Below, piece after piece: positions 11,940 to 24,400 of a DNA stretch of 64,000 nt. The number at the start of each line of letters is the position of its first letter. Within the stretch, counting starts at the first letter, position 1. The notes beneath the pieces were generated by a model. It was not told where the DNA came from. It worked only from the letters and a program-made list of their open reading frames with translations, and searched no databases. Source of the DNA: Copromyces sp. CBS 386.78 (taxonomy: Eukaryota > Ascomycota > Sordariomycetes > Sordariales > Sordariaceae); contig MU839104.1 in the NCBI GenBank assembly GCA_030685235.1, positions 310,001 to 374,000 of the forward strand, given 5' to 3'. The translations under genes were made by a program, and so were the position numbers.

Positions 11940-13432
11940 AGGGGCACTGCCTCTCTCAGGTAGTCTTCTTGAGGGTGCCACGGGGATCCGTGGGAAACCG
12001 ATGCTTCTTGAAAAGTGATGTGAGGAATTAAACAATGAATGGAGTGTAGGATATTCCGAGGTCTACGAGGGAAGTAGAGATAGGGAAGCGGGGAAGCCGA
12101 GTGTGACTGACACTGGTCATTCAATGATTGATGTTCAAAATTTCCAACCAGCCCAATCTGTCGTGCTTGCTAAGTGAACCGCTAAGATATCTTCATTTAT
12201 GAGGCTGTCACAAGAAGAAACGGCTGGCGTGCTCGAGACACAGACTGACAAGACGCAGTGATAGGTGACAGATTAACGACCTTGGAGTAGAGAAAGAGGA
12301 CCAGGCGCAACCGCGCTCGAGCCGTTGTTGGGCGTCTGTCAGAAGACCTGGATCCGGGAGGGCCGCCCACTATCTAAGCACAAAGAACTTCCTTCGCATA
12401 TCTGCATAGGCGAGCTTGAGGAGCACACACAATTCGGACATTTGTTTGCTGGGTGCGTTTATACTCCTCTTTCTCCCCTTCCCCGCATGACGTCAAGCAG
12501 GTAGCGTTGGGGGGCTCGCGTACAATGTAGGAGTGGCGACCAGACTGCCGCTTAGGGCTCCTTTGAGCTTATTCTAACCACCCTTTATTCCGAAGGCAAC
12601 GATCGAGATTGGACTGGCGCGACTGGGCGATTTTGAATATTGGGGCTGTGTTGCAGATGTCATCTCGTAGATGATTGGCAGTCCCAACCGGCAAGTGAGT
12701 TGTTACTCGAACGGGCGACTGCAAGATGGACGTGGATGGATGCGTCCAGATTGAAAGTGCCGGTCAGGACGGATCGTCAGGGTTGTCAATGGTTCGGCGT
12801 GTTCGGTTGTCGAGGGAGAGAAGAGGGGAGAAATCACTGGTCGGAGGATTGGGAATGAATAATGATAGACGGCTCTCCGTCACTTACACGGCACCAGGCC
12901 AATCACATCACCCGGATCTACTGATATCGACAGACACGAACGGAGCAGCAGAAGGCACACCGAGTATCCGTCAGAGCATAGCACGGCCCCAGTTCATTGT
13001 TCTTCCCCTTCCACTTGAGAACTACTGCACATCATATCACATCCAAAGAGTCAGGTGCCACCCGAGTCAAGTCGTTAGAGGGGAAGGAAGAAACTACGTA
13101 CTGAATGGTTCCTCCGATTGTCTTTTCTTTTTAATGTCAATCCTTCCGTCATCACCACCTTCTCCTCCGACAACAACATCCTAAAAACACTTCGCTCCGA
13201 ATACCTACGTAGTCATCCTATTAGCACTACACCTCTACATATAACCTAACGACCACTCCGACTCGCTTATTACTCTGTCATAACTATCTTTCTGCCATCA
13301 TCAATCTCGAGAATAATAAATCATCACGTCCCATCTCACGGACCTATAATCTATCTACTATCATACCAGTTACAACACTTGTCCCACGTTCCACTTGAGC
13401 CCATCCGAGGTCCTCATCAGAGATTCCGACAG
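11940..13432. other. Intergenic and leader of the next gene
   Basis: About 1.5 kb with no supported coding gene. From about 13120 the sequence is CT/CA-rich with short direct repeats of ATC/ACC, as in long fungal leaders, and probably belongs to the transcript starting its frame at 13433. The frame at 12726-13184 has no recognisable content. Confidence 0.5.
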
Positions 13433-14024
13433 CATGTCTGGTATGTACCTCATTCCCCCCGAATACTTGGACAAAGATCATACTCTGATTTCGCTCGCCT
13501 TGCTTCGACACAGAACACCAGCAACAACACAAAGCCCCCATCACCATCGATACCACCAGGACGACCACCACCTCGTGGGACCCTAACACCATGACGCACG
13601 GAATCACCACCACCCACAGTGAACAACAGCAACCGGTCCGACATCGCAACTCGGAAACCGTAACTCCCACATTCACCAATTTCAGTCCTGTCTCGGCTGG
13701 TTCCTCTCCCACCTCTCCGGCAGATCGTCGGATGAGTGCCGAATGGGGTATGTTTCTTCATATCTCAATCTTGTCCCCCTTTCCCTCTCCTGTCGTCTAA
13801 TCCATTCCCCACCTCTCCGTTCTTACTATCATGTCAGTCCGAGAAAGCTAATCTGACTCTCTTTACTTGTTGCAGACGCCTCAAAAGTACCACCAAGTCG
13901 CTTCCAAAAGCGCAAGGGATCCATCTACGCCGTGCCCAAGACGCGGGACGGCCATGTTGACACCAACTACGCCCATGCCTTCCATCAGAAACACATGGAG
14001 AAGGGATATCACAATGTGAAGTGA
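13433..14024 (+). CDS. Small basic protein of unknown function, 129 aa
   Basis: Not recognised with certainty. The three-exon model (13433-13439, 13514-13747, 13876-14024) starts with a 7-nt coding exon (ATG TCT G) before a GTATGT intron, and intron 2 also has a GTATGT donor. The N-terminal half is Gln/Thr/His-rich and probably disordered (SEHQQQHK..., TRTTTTSWDP). The C-terminal half is compact and looks conserved: SPADRRMSAEWDASKVPPS, then RFQKRKGSIYAVPKTRDGHV and HQKHMEKGYHNVK. I believe similar short proteins with an SAEWDASKVPPSRFQKR core occur in other Pezizomycotina, but I can give no function. There is no signal peptide or membrane segment. The long leader suggests regulated expression. 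Confidence 0.75.
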
Positions 14025-14830
14025 GCGCGCGAGTTGAATGGAATGGAAAAAAACAACAAAGCGTGGAAAGAAACAAGGACCTTGATAATGAAGGAGTAAT
14101 GGGCGGTGATATCTGGTTCCATATGTTGTGTTGGTTTGATCGATGGAGGATAGAGGCTGCGGTTATGACATGGAGGCTGTGGTTCTCTTCCAGTTCGGCT
14201 GTATTAGCACTTATTTTCCAATGATGGTATTCGTGTTCTTCTTTTTTGAAATAGGAACTTCCTGTCAATGATATATGAACCAAGATCTTTTCCACACGCA
14301 AAAAGGAGCAAAAGTGCCCACTGCCTATTGTTGTCGATAGGTCGATAGTTCGAAGCACATAAAGTTAATTCTCCAGGCCGGCTGTGCTGTAAAGGAGAAG
14401 CTGTGATGTTGCTCAACTATGCAACATTTGTCTTGATGGTCAATTGGTGAGAGTGTTGTTCTTATGTTCGCCCAAGCCCTAATCTTTAGACCGTTTCCCC
14501 GTCTCTACCCGAGTGTAATCTAATGGAAGTATTTGGGCAACCCATGCAACGAGCCGCCGATCCCTAGTTAATGTAACGAAAGAAATACAAGAGAAATCCC
14601 TAGCCCCTTTCGGTCCTTTCCATGCGACTCTTATCAATGGATGGGAGTGTAATGAGTTGTGTTTATGTAGTGGTAAATGTTTAAGTAGCCGGCCTCCTTC
14701 CCAGTGTTCCAGTCTATGTACAATACAGCCGCATCCCTCGCCGTGAAAATCAGAAAACCGAACCCAAGGAAAAAAAACAAAAACAAATGAGAAGCTCTGA
14801 AATAATAATGAAAATAATAAAAAATCTTGA
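14025..14830. other. Convergent 3' intergenic region
   Basis: Lies between the ends of the 129-aa gene (+) and syf1 (-). It is AT-richer than the flanks and holds presumed 3' UTRs only. Confidence 0.5.
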
Positions 14831-17464
14831 TCATTCATCCATTTCATCAAGATCGATAGCATCCGGATTATGAACCTGAACAGGCTGAACCGACATGCTA
14901 CCGCCCTTTGGTCCTTCCGAAGCCGCCACAAAGCCCACGGGCGCGCGCGCCTGTCTCTCCAGCGCCGCCATCGCGTCCGCAACCTCGGCGTCCATCTCTC
15001 CCCCTCCTCCGTTTCCTGCCGCCTCCTCGTCCATCCTCTTCTGCTGACTCCTCGCCAGCGCTTGCGAGGCAATAAAGTTGACGTCCGTGTTGTACTGCGC
15101 CTGTACGCTTCTCTTGATGCGGGCCATCTCCTTATAGGTATCCTCGTTGCCGTGATGCACCTCGAACTGCTCCCACTTTTCCCAGAAGCCCGGGTTGGTG
15201 CGTGGGTCGCAGAACTGCGAGGCGTGGCCGTAGATGGCGCGGGCGCGGTCGATCTCACCCAGCCGCTTCTCCATGTCGGCGAACTTGAGGCACATGTCGC
15301 GGGCCTCGGCGTCAGGCAGGGCGGCGATGGCGCGCTCGTAGATGGGCCGCGTCGAGGGCAGGCCGAAGTTGGACGCCGACTTGGTGATGTAGAAGTTGAA
15401 CATGTCGGCGCGGTCCTCGTCGGCGACGGCGCGCGTGGCCCGCTCGTAGATGCGCATGGCGTGGCGGGCGAGGCCGCGCTCTTCTTCGAGGTTGCCGTAC
15501 ATGAGGTAGATCACCTTGGCGAACTTGGGCGGGCAGTCCTCGACGGCTTGCTCGAAGAGATCGCGGAGGCGCTCGATGCTGATCTTGCGGTCGACGGCTT
15601 TAGTGAGGTACAGATTCCAGAGCTCGAAGGCTACGGGGTAGCTGAAGAGATCGAGACCGCGCTCGTAGATCTTGAATGACTCTTCGAAGTACTTGTGCTC
15701 CTCCAGCAGGTTGGCGTAGTTGACGACTGTTTGGGGAGTGGCGATGCGAAGCTCGAATATCCTCTCGTACACCTTGCGGGTCTCGTCTAGCGAGCTGACA
15801 CTTTCCACAAGGTCGACGTAGAAACTCCACAGCTTCCAGCTTTTGTGAACTCGTTGTTGTGGTGATAGCGTTTCGTCGAAGTAGTCCACCGTGGACCTTT
15901 TGGGCGCCTGTACCGCCTTTGCCATGACCCTCATGGCCTCGTCGAAGCACTCGTTCCGAAGCTCCATCTCCGCCCACTCAATCCAACAGTCTGCTAACTC
16001 TGCCACGGACTTGTAAGGGACCTTGACGGCCTTCTCCATAATTCTTCTGGCACTTGAAAGATCCCCTCCAGCCTCGTAGAATTTAGCGTAGTTGGCCCAA
16101 AGCTGGTGAAGCGCACCCACTGCCTTCTTCGGTTGGATGGCTTCGATAGCATCAAGGTAAGTCTTGACAACCTCCTCCTTGTTGTCGCCCCACAGAGCCA
16201 CACGCTTCTCCCACTCCGTGACATTGTTGGGGTTCTGCCTCAGTAGAACATCGTTCAAGAGGAAGGGTCGGCGGTCCATCAGATGTTCAAACCGCATCAT
16301 TCGGATATCCAAATCGAAATCAGCCACTTCGTCCACCTCTCCCTTCTCAGCCCGGGTCGATGCCATCTCCATCAAAGCGCTCATGATGGACTCCTCAAAC
16401 TCCGTGTACGAATCGAAAACGAGGGTGAAGTCTCGAACGGTCATGACGGTCGTAATGCCCTCCTCGAAAACGTCTCGCGCGCGCTCAAAGCTGCCTCGTC
16501 GGATCCAGTAGGTCGCCAAGCCGCACCACAGCTTACCCCTCTGGTCGGCAAATCGTTCGATACCACTGCGAATGATCCGTTCGACGTCGATTCCCGTCTC
16601 ATGGCCCGTCTCCACCTCCGTCGCATGCTCGACCAGCAAATCTACCATCTCGCTCCACAGCTCGTAGTGTCCCTTGCTGTTCTTGCTCGTGAATCGCGGG
16701 TTGTTGAGAATCTCGATGTACTTGTGGACGGCTTCCGTGTATAGTCCCACCGTGACCAACAATTCGATGAAGTCCTCGGCATCCTCTGGGTGAACCTGCA
16801 TGTATCTCCGCCAGATCTTGACGGCCGTCTCGCCCTCGGCCGAGTTGGCGAAGGGTCGGTACAGAGCCCATATCCGGTTGTGCTGCGTAATGGGGAGAGC
16901 GCGGAGGGCCCGATCGAAGGTGCGTCGTGTGTGCGTCACGAGCGGCTGCTGCATCAGAAACTTGAGATACATCTCCCATATCCTAGGCATCTTGTTGAGG
17001 AGGATCAGCGCCCTCTCGAAGAGGCTGTTAATCTTTTGGTACTCGGAGGCAAAGATGGCGGCATTGAGCTTCGAAACGTGCTTCGTCCTAAACCGGAGGT
17101 ACTGATAACCATGTCAGTTGGCACGTTGCGCCATGGGGAGAGAGTTCGGGTACTCACCATCTTCCAGAGCTTATAAGACCTAGGAAGCTGCATACAGGCG
17201 CGCTCCATGATATATGCCTGCTCCTGGACCGTCCCATGCTGAAGCTTGTACTCGATATAGGCAAGCCATGGCTTCGTGCTGCCGGGGTTACGGACGATGT
17301 CTTGTTCGTAGGGAAAGTCCTCCTCGCTCTACCGGTACACAAATCGAATCGTCAGCTGGTCTTCCTATAGCAGCGGCCTTGGACAAGAAGTGGGGGAGGG
17401 GGAAAAGACATACGACCAAGGAGAGGTCTGGGCGACGGTCGGAGGCGCGTGAAAGGATAGACAT
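14831..17464 (-). CDS. syf1: Pre-mRNA splicing factor SYF1 (HAT-repeat, NTC/Prp19 complex)
   Basis: SYF1 is a scaffold of the Prp19-associated complex that stabilises the activated spliceosome. Three exons (17464-17414, 17328-17158, 17101-14831) join to 830 aa, near the usual size. The start MSILSRASDRRPDLSLV comes from a small first exon. The SEEDFPYEQDIVRNPGS segment that opens the protein in this family follows. Nearly the whole length is built of half-a-TPR (HAT) units, such as PRSYKLWKMYLRFR, MPRIWEMYLKFLM, HRIWALYRPFA-like and ARAIYGHASQF-type helices. The last 60 residues are acidic and end in DAIDLDEMDE. Both introns are short with GTATGT and GTGAGT donors. Confidence 0.95.
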
Positions 17465-18192
17465 GGCGAAGGGTGGCCGGGTCCGCGTTGGACTGCAGAA
17501 GGAAGACCGGGAGTGGCGTCGCTGGAAGGAAGGAGTAAAATCGATGTTCAAGGATCAAAGGTCCCCAGAGGCATTCCTGCCGTATTCCCACGATTTTGGG
17601 CCAGCCTCTCAGGGGCAGCAACCGGAAGATTCGGAGAAAAGGGCGGACGGCGACGGATTTCTCGTCTTCGCTGGCTTGTTGTCGCTGTTGTTTTGTCCGT
17701 GATTCTTTTTGCTTGGGAGCCCGGCACGTCTCGAAGTTCAACCTTGTCCAAGCCAAGTTCGCGAAAGCTCAGACCAGCCTCCCATTTACAGAGTTACACA
17801 GTACACGGGCGATCATTTAGCAGATGTTCCCGCTAAACAAGAGCCAATTTCAGTGGGGTTAATTGCTGATAACCTCCCAGACCTTGGCAGCCGCATCCCC
17901 GGGTGGCCTGGATCCAGTTGTTACGTAGGGCGGACTTGCAGTGGGCGGCCAATCCACGACGCCATCGCCTGCAACAACGACCCCCGTCTCGACCTCGTCC
18001 AAGCTCCAAACATCGAGCTCCACCAACCACGGCCCGTCCCTCCTCCAAGAAGTCGATATCGAACCTGTATCTGTCGTTGTCGCGATAGCATCACGACTCC
18101 TAGAATCATCATATCCTGTCGCCCTGGACCTGTCGTCGCCTTAGTCTCCTACCCCACCTCGAGTATATCTTGGCCATTGCCGGATCGCAAAC
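17465..18192. promoter_or_regulatory. Divergent promoter region, syf1 / V-ATPase D
   Basis: About 730 bp between the two start codons. The part from about 17960 to 18190 is CCA/TC-rich and likely forms the leader of the V-ATPase D transcript. No coding content is recognised. Confidence 0.5.
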
Positions 18193-19396
18193 ATGTCTGG
18201 AGCTGCGGTATGACACCCATCCTAGCTGCTGGTCCCCCGCAATCGACAACAACCTGGCCCATGGCGTTGACTAACAATGGGTGGTGGCATTAGGATCGCG
18301 AGGCCGTCTTCCCTACACGGCAGTCCTTGGGTATCATGAAAGCCAAGCTCAAGGGTGCTGAGACGGGTCACAACTTGCTCAAGAGAAAGAGCGAAGCTCT
18401 CACCAAGTCCGTTGTTCCTCTCCCGGTTCATGTCTATCTATACACTTTACACAGAGCTTGACACTAACACATGTTACTTAACAGACGTTTCAGAGGTACA
18501 TAATTACTCCCGACAACTTCAACGTTCTTCGAACTTGTACACCCTAACACGCTGTCTCCACTCACAGAAATCACCCGCCGAATTGACGAAGCCAAGCGCA
18601 AGATGGGCCGCGTCATGCAGATCGCCTCGCTCTCGCTCGCCGAAGTCACCTACGCCGTCGGCGGCAACATCGGGTACCAGATCCAAGAGTCGGCCAAGTC
18701 GGCACGGTTCCGCATCCGCGCCAAGCAGGAGAACGTCTCGGGTGTGCTTCTCCCGGCCTTCGAAGCCTACCAGACCGAGGGCAACAACGACTTCGCCATG
18801 ACGGGTTTGGGTAAAGGTGGTCAGCAGGTGCAGCGGTGTCGCGAGACGTACGCCAGAGCGGTGGAGGCGCTTGTCGAGCTGGCCAGTCTGCAGACGGCGT
18901 TCGTTATCCTTGATGAGGTTATCAAGGTTGTTAACCGGAGAGTCAATGCGATGTAAGTGGAAGGCGAACCTGGGCTGTCTTCCCCGAGAGGTGGAATGGG
19001 GATACTAACAAGGCTTCTAGTGAGCACGTTATTATTCCTCGGACTGAGAATACCATCAAGTGTAAGTGAATGTTATATTGCCCAATGTCATCAAATAAGG
19101 TCAAACCACTGACAATTATGATAGATATCAACTCGGAACTCGACGAGCTTGACAGAGAGGAGTTCTACAGACTCAAGAAGGTTGCTGCCAAGAAGCAACG
19201 AGACAATGCGGAAACCGACGCTCAGATGAAAGCAAAGAAGGCAGAGCAGCAGCGGCTGTTGGCCCTTGCGGAGGGCGAGAATGTTGAAGGCGAGCAAGCA
19301 ACTGAAGCACCCGCAGCATCAGAAGCGACCGACCTGCCAGATGATACCCCTGCCGATATCTTGGCCGCCGAGGAGGACGAAGACATCATCTTCTAG
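18193..19396 (+). CDS. vma-8: V-type proton ATPase subunit D
   Basis: Subunit D forms the central rotor stalk of the vacuolar ATPase, coupling ATP hydrolysis in V1 to proton flow through V0. Six exons (18193-18207, 18294-18406, 18485-18495, 18568-18952, 19021-19061, 19125-19396) give 278 aa. The third exon is only 11 nt and supplies the -RFR- in TK-RFR-EITRRIDEAKR. The start is MSGAADREAVFPTRQSL. Signature stretches are MKAKLKGAETGHNLLKRKSE, GRVMQIASLSLAEVTY and NTIKYINSELDELDREEFYR. The C-terminus is extended by an Ala/Glu/Asp-rich tail ending EEDEDIIF, longer than in yeast (256 aa). The donor of exon 2 (GTCCGT) is unusual. Confidence 0.95.
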
Positions 19397-19727
19397 TTTG
19401 ATGTCAACTTGTTAACGTATTGAGAATGCCTGGTGGATGGCTGGACGGACTATCGATGATGAAGAATGTTTTGTTTGCATGAAATTACCAAGGCAAAGGG
19501 CATGGGCGCAATCAAGGAGTTTGTCTTGTTTTTATTGTTCAGTTGTTGTAGCATTGGGTATCTAGAGAAGGCGATTCGCGAACTGCTCAAGTGGTCCCCA
19601 TTATGAACGGAAACCTATTATCCCACTCACCTATACTGTGCACAAGACCTGTATCACACAGCGTTTACTTCCTTCTCTTGAAAAATACCCCATCTTTGAC
19701 ATCCACGGGCATGCTTCCAGGCATGCT
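19397..19727. other. Convergent 3' region, V-ATPase D / snRNP protein
   Basis: About 330 bp between two convergent stops. It contains a T-rich stretch near 19520-19545 and no other signal. Confidence 0.5.
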
Positions 19728-20691
19728 CTACTGTCTCTGGTAGGTAACCTTCATAATCTTCTCGCCGTTCTTTAGAGCCATGCCGGCCGTGTTCTCCTTG
19801 GCGGTGATAGCACCGGCCTCGGCGTCGTACTCGACGAAAGCAATACCGCTGCGACCAGGCACAGTACGGACTTCGCGGAAGCCCTCGAAGCGGGAGAAGA
19901 TGGCAGTGAGGTCGTCCTTGCCGAGGTCGTCGGGTAGGTTCTGGACGAAGAGAATACGGTTGGGAGGCAGGTATTCGTCCGGAACAACAGCAGCAGGTCC
20001 CTGGCCAGTAGCCTTGAGGCCGGCGCCGCGCTGGTTCTTGGCGGGACGCACATCGGGGGCGGCACCCTGGAGAGGGCGCTTGAGGCGGTTTTGCAGTTCG
20101 GCAACTTCGAGGGCTCTCTTTTTGTCTGTAAGGGTTTATTGTTAGGCCATAGCCTTGTCCACAGGTCCAGATGGGGGAGGGATGAAGAAACATACCCTTC
20201 TCAGCAATGCGCCTACGCTTGTGCTGGTCAAACTCCTCCTCGTTGCCAGTCTGAATAACGGTAGCGTCGCTCCTCGTCTTCGCTAGGGCCACGACCATGG
20301 GCTTCTCAAACAGCTCGAAGCCCTGGAGTTCTTCGATGGCAGCCTGAGCCGACTCGGGCTTGTCAAAGACCACAAAGGCCTGGCCCTTGGCCTTGAGGTT
20401 GGTCTTGGCGACGATATCAATCACATTTCCGTACTCGGCGAAGATGGTGCGCAGGGCCTCCTTGAGCGGCTCTGGCTTGACGCGCTCCTCGAGATTGCGT
20501 ACATAGACTCTACACGAAACGCGAACAATGTTTTTTTCTGGTTAGCACTTTGATCGTCTCCTGGGATTACTACCTCTTGACTAGGGTGTAGACTAGAGAG
20601 AAAAAACACCCGACACCAGCCATTGTGCTTTGTATGTGTCGGAGTGCAATGACACATACGTAGCGATGGGGGCCTGTCCTGCTGAAGCCAT
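19728..20691 (-). CDS. U1A/U2B''-family snRNP protein with two RRMs
   Basis: These proteins bind U1 snRNA stem-loop II or U2 stem-loop IV through the first RRM. Three exons (20691-20660, 20509-20196, 20125-19728) encode 247 aa. The N-terminal RRM has RNP2 VYVRNL (the exon 1/2 junction falls just before it) and RNP1 KGQAFVVF. It is followed by ALAKTRSDA, a segment typical of this family. The linker is Lys/Arg- and Gly-rich. The C-terminal RRM runs from PPNRILFVQNLP to SGIAFVEYD and ends MKVTYQRQ. The length lies between human U2B'' (225) and U1A (282), and I cannot say which role applies. One fungal protein may serve both. The 32-nt first exon encodes MASAGQAPIAT. Confidence 0.92.
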
Positions 20692-21467
20692 TGTTGGTTC
20701 GGTTTCGACGTCTTAAAAATAGCGATCTGAGTAGTACGAAGGATCTATCCGCTCGCGTGTCGTGAGGATCGCAATATGGATGCTGTTGCGCAAGGGTACC
20801 TAGGATAGTAGGTGTTGTCGTCGGTTATCACCGAGCAATCTCGGAAAGTGCAATGTCCAAGTGTAAGTTGTTAGTGGAGACGCTTTTTCTGGTGGAGGGC
20901 TAAAAACGAATCTAGCAAGGGACTCGACAAAGCGTTTAGGAGGCGCCACCTGGGCTTAGCTGCGCGACGCGACACTACTGTACGTAACAGTTCCGTCCGG
21001 GGCGTGGAGCCCCACCAGTTACCTCATCCCGCTTCCCGTCACTGCAATCCAGTGTGGAGGTGTCGGTCAGTTCGTTCTCTCCGCTCTGGTGTGCCCGCTG
21101 TCGCAGTGTGTCTCGTCCCGCGGCAACAGCGGTCCTCTCTACCTAAACATCTTGTTTGGTTCCCGGCCAACCTCCTTATCAAACAAACTTGGAACCCAAC
21201 GGCTCACCACACCTACGAGTAACACCCGTCTCGGTTTGCCGCCCCTTTCTGTCATGCGAAGATGCTGGGCATTTTCCTGAGCGAAACCACCAGATGAGAG
21301 ACAAGAAGGACTCGCGCAACAAGGAAGAGACACAAGTGAAGATAGGCGGTTAGCCAGTTGCCGACGCAGCCGGCGATCGCGACTCAGCTCTCAGAGGACT
21401 TGGACTTCGGTTACGAACCCGAACCTCACCGGTGATAGCTTCGCTTTCCAACCCATAGGATCCCGAT
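20692..21467. promoter_or_regulatory. Divergent promoter region, snRNP protein / Asi-like gene
   Basis: About 780 bp separates the two starts. No TATA box stands out, and open frames here have no recognisable content. Confidence 0.5.
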
Positions 21468-24400
21468 ATGGACGATAGTGTTTTCCAGCCGGATGCTGCA
21501 ACGGCGGCTGCACCCTTGGCCCCGACAGCAGTAGCCGTCCCGGTGCTTAACAATGCCAGCGCATGGCACAACTTCACACTCTGGACTGCCCAGCACCTGG
21601 GCTATGCGTTCAACGTGACGAAACTCGTGCCTTCGCTTGAGGATCTAGTCTGGGCAGGACCCAGGATGGTGAAGAAGCTGGGGAAGCTCGGCGGCTCCTA
21701 CATATTTTATCCCGATGCCATTGACGGCTTCGGCCAGCCCGCTATACCCGACTCAACCGATCCCGCCGCATTCTTTGTCACGACTGCTCCCGACAGCACC
21801 ACTGCCGCCGACGCCGCCCGAGCTATACTCGAATCCGCATCATCTTCCGCCGCGGCCACCGCTACGGGCCAAGAGTCAGCCGCCTTCGCGTCACGATTTA
21901 CAATGGAGGGCGCCAGAGGTCTAGGAAGCGTCTTCAGCTACGCAACAAGCAAGTGGGCTCTAGCATGCATTGTCATGGCTGTTGTCTTCAACCGGACACA
22001 TATATTCGCCGCTACTCGCCGGCGCCTGACGCTACGATGGACTGTCCGTCTCGCCCTCAGGCTACCAGTTATCTTACTCCTCGCTTGGCAGATCGAACGG
22101 GTCCTCGAATCGATACAGTGCCAAACATCCCCCCAATTCGCCGATTTGCGCTGGGGTAACTCCAGCAAGAGCTCCGACCTCATGTTTTCCGAAAAGAATA
22201 ACTTTCTCCATGGCTTGAGCTCGACCCTGCTCTTCGGCGCGACCGATAAACAATCTTGCCAGGCTATAAGGATGGTGCCATGGGACAACAACTCGAACGA
22301 GCAGCCGGAGCTGGTGGGATCTCTATCTCGGCTCTGGCCTCTGTTTATGACTTTCTGTGTCAGCCAGTTTATCGAGGTCCTCTCTGCGACGGTTCAGGGC
22401 CGTCCAGTAGCCGCGGAGACGGGCATGACACTTTTCGAGCACTCGTTGGCCTTTGCCGAAGCTGATGCCGCCATCAGCAACCAGCTGGGTTGGAGCCTCT
22501 TTACGAGCAAGGGAAATTCTTCCCAGGCGTTAGCAGGATCCGCTGTTGCTGTTACGCGCAGCATGATTCTAAGGAGAGTCAACACGTCTCCAGAAGTTTT
22601 GCTGGTTGCGTTTCTCTCTGCCATGAGCCACCTCACTAGCCAGATACTTGGTGTCTTCAACCTACAGTCCAAATTCCGGTTGATCAACACTGGTTTCTGG
22701 GGAATTTGCTTTATGGGCAGTATTGTCTGGGGCGCCGTTACTTTCTCCATTGAGGATAGCTCAGCTCAAGCACTCTTGAGGTTCCCTACGGTCTGCATTA
22801 TTGGATTTGTACCGCACGTACTTATCATCTGCGGTATCTTTATTTGTTCCTTGATTTATGCACTAACTATGGCCCTCTCAGCGTTCGCTGCTCCTGAAAG
22901 CCCTCTTGAGACAGGTCAACAACGCCCAACTCTCAGAGACCGCCTTGCTCGAGCCCACGCAAACATGCAGGCCAACGGATCCCTTTCCGATATCCGTATC
23001 CGGTGGGATATGGACTTCTATACCGCCCTCCTTCGAGCCGGTTTTGGAGCCATTACCATGGCAAGTGAGGCTGTCTACCTGAACGAAGACCATCGGGTGA
23101 ATGTAAAGCGCTATACCTGGCTGGAGGACGAGCGGTTCCGCGAGATTGAGGAGCTTAGGATGCAATGGCTTGGCGGCGGCGTATCAGGCTCCCGTTTCGA
23201 CTCCGTCGGTGTCATCGGTCTCGTACCTGTCAAGGAAGATCAAGCGAACGCCACAAGCGGTTACGCTAGGGAGAGGGCAGCTCAGAAGATCCCCCGGAAT
23301 AGCGTTTCTGCTAGGCGATTGAGAGACGGGGTGGGCGCCACGGAGCGCAGTGGCAGGTGGCTGTTAGCGATCGAGTATGTTATGCACATCAGCCGCCTGA
23401 TCATCACCACCTGGATGCTCCTCGTCATCAAGCTACTCTCCTACTTTGGGATTCGGAACCCCCCTCGTTGGCTACGGGCGTTGGCCCTCCAGCCACCAAA
23501 GCCGGAGACTACCACCAACAGCAGGAGGTCAGGGCGGAGAGGTGACCGCGGCGCAACAGCCATCTGGGTAGACGCATTAGATCCCAATTCTTTCCCCGTC
23601 CCACGCAGTGAGCGGGTCGATGTGGAAGCCGAGTTCCGCCGCCGCCTCCAACAACAACCCCTTGGCAGTGATCAACCCGACGCCAGCGAAGCTGACATCG
23701 ACTCCAAGCTATACAGCTGGTTCCTCAATGGCGGCTGGTGGGGAAGCACTGATACAAGCGGTGACTACATTCCCCCCAACGGCGGTACCGACCTAGACGA
23801 CCCCGACTTTGACACCACAAGCATCATCTCCACAACTGAGACTACATCACTATCAGACCTAGACGGCTGGGAGTCCGATAGCGACAACCATCTCCAAGAC
23901 GGCCAACGCACACCCACCCAATCCTCCCCCTACCCAAACAACAGCAACCAAAGCCCCCTCCAACAATCCTGGGCCTTCTCCCGCGAATCCACCCCCTCCT
24001 CCCACTCCCAGGTAGCAGACCTCCCCCTAGCAGCCTCTGACCTCGCCCGCCTCCTAAACCCCCAATCCCCCGAAGAACGCGACGAAGCAATCACCCTCGC
24101 CGCCCACTTGTCCTTCGAAGAAGGGATCATGACCCGCTCCCGCTTCCGTCAGCACCAAGCGCGCCAGCGCGTCAAGGTCCTGTTATCCGGCGCTCAACAC
24201 CGTCGTTTGTATGGCTTCAACGGGAAGACAAGTGGCTCGGGAATGCAGATGATGACGCCCGAGGAAGAAGCGAGGCGGTTGGAGCAGATTCTGTTGTCTA
24301 GACGGGCTGCTAAGGCCCCCACTCCGGAAGAGGGAAGCGCAGCGGCCGGGGCCACAGGCGACTGGGCCTCGGGCGCGGACGGCCTGGGCAGTGAAGGACC

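Noticed and set aside
19455..19461. C-box-like ATGATGA in the V-ATPase D 3' UTR
   Set aside because: No D box within a plausible distance.
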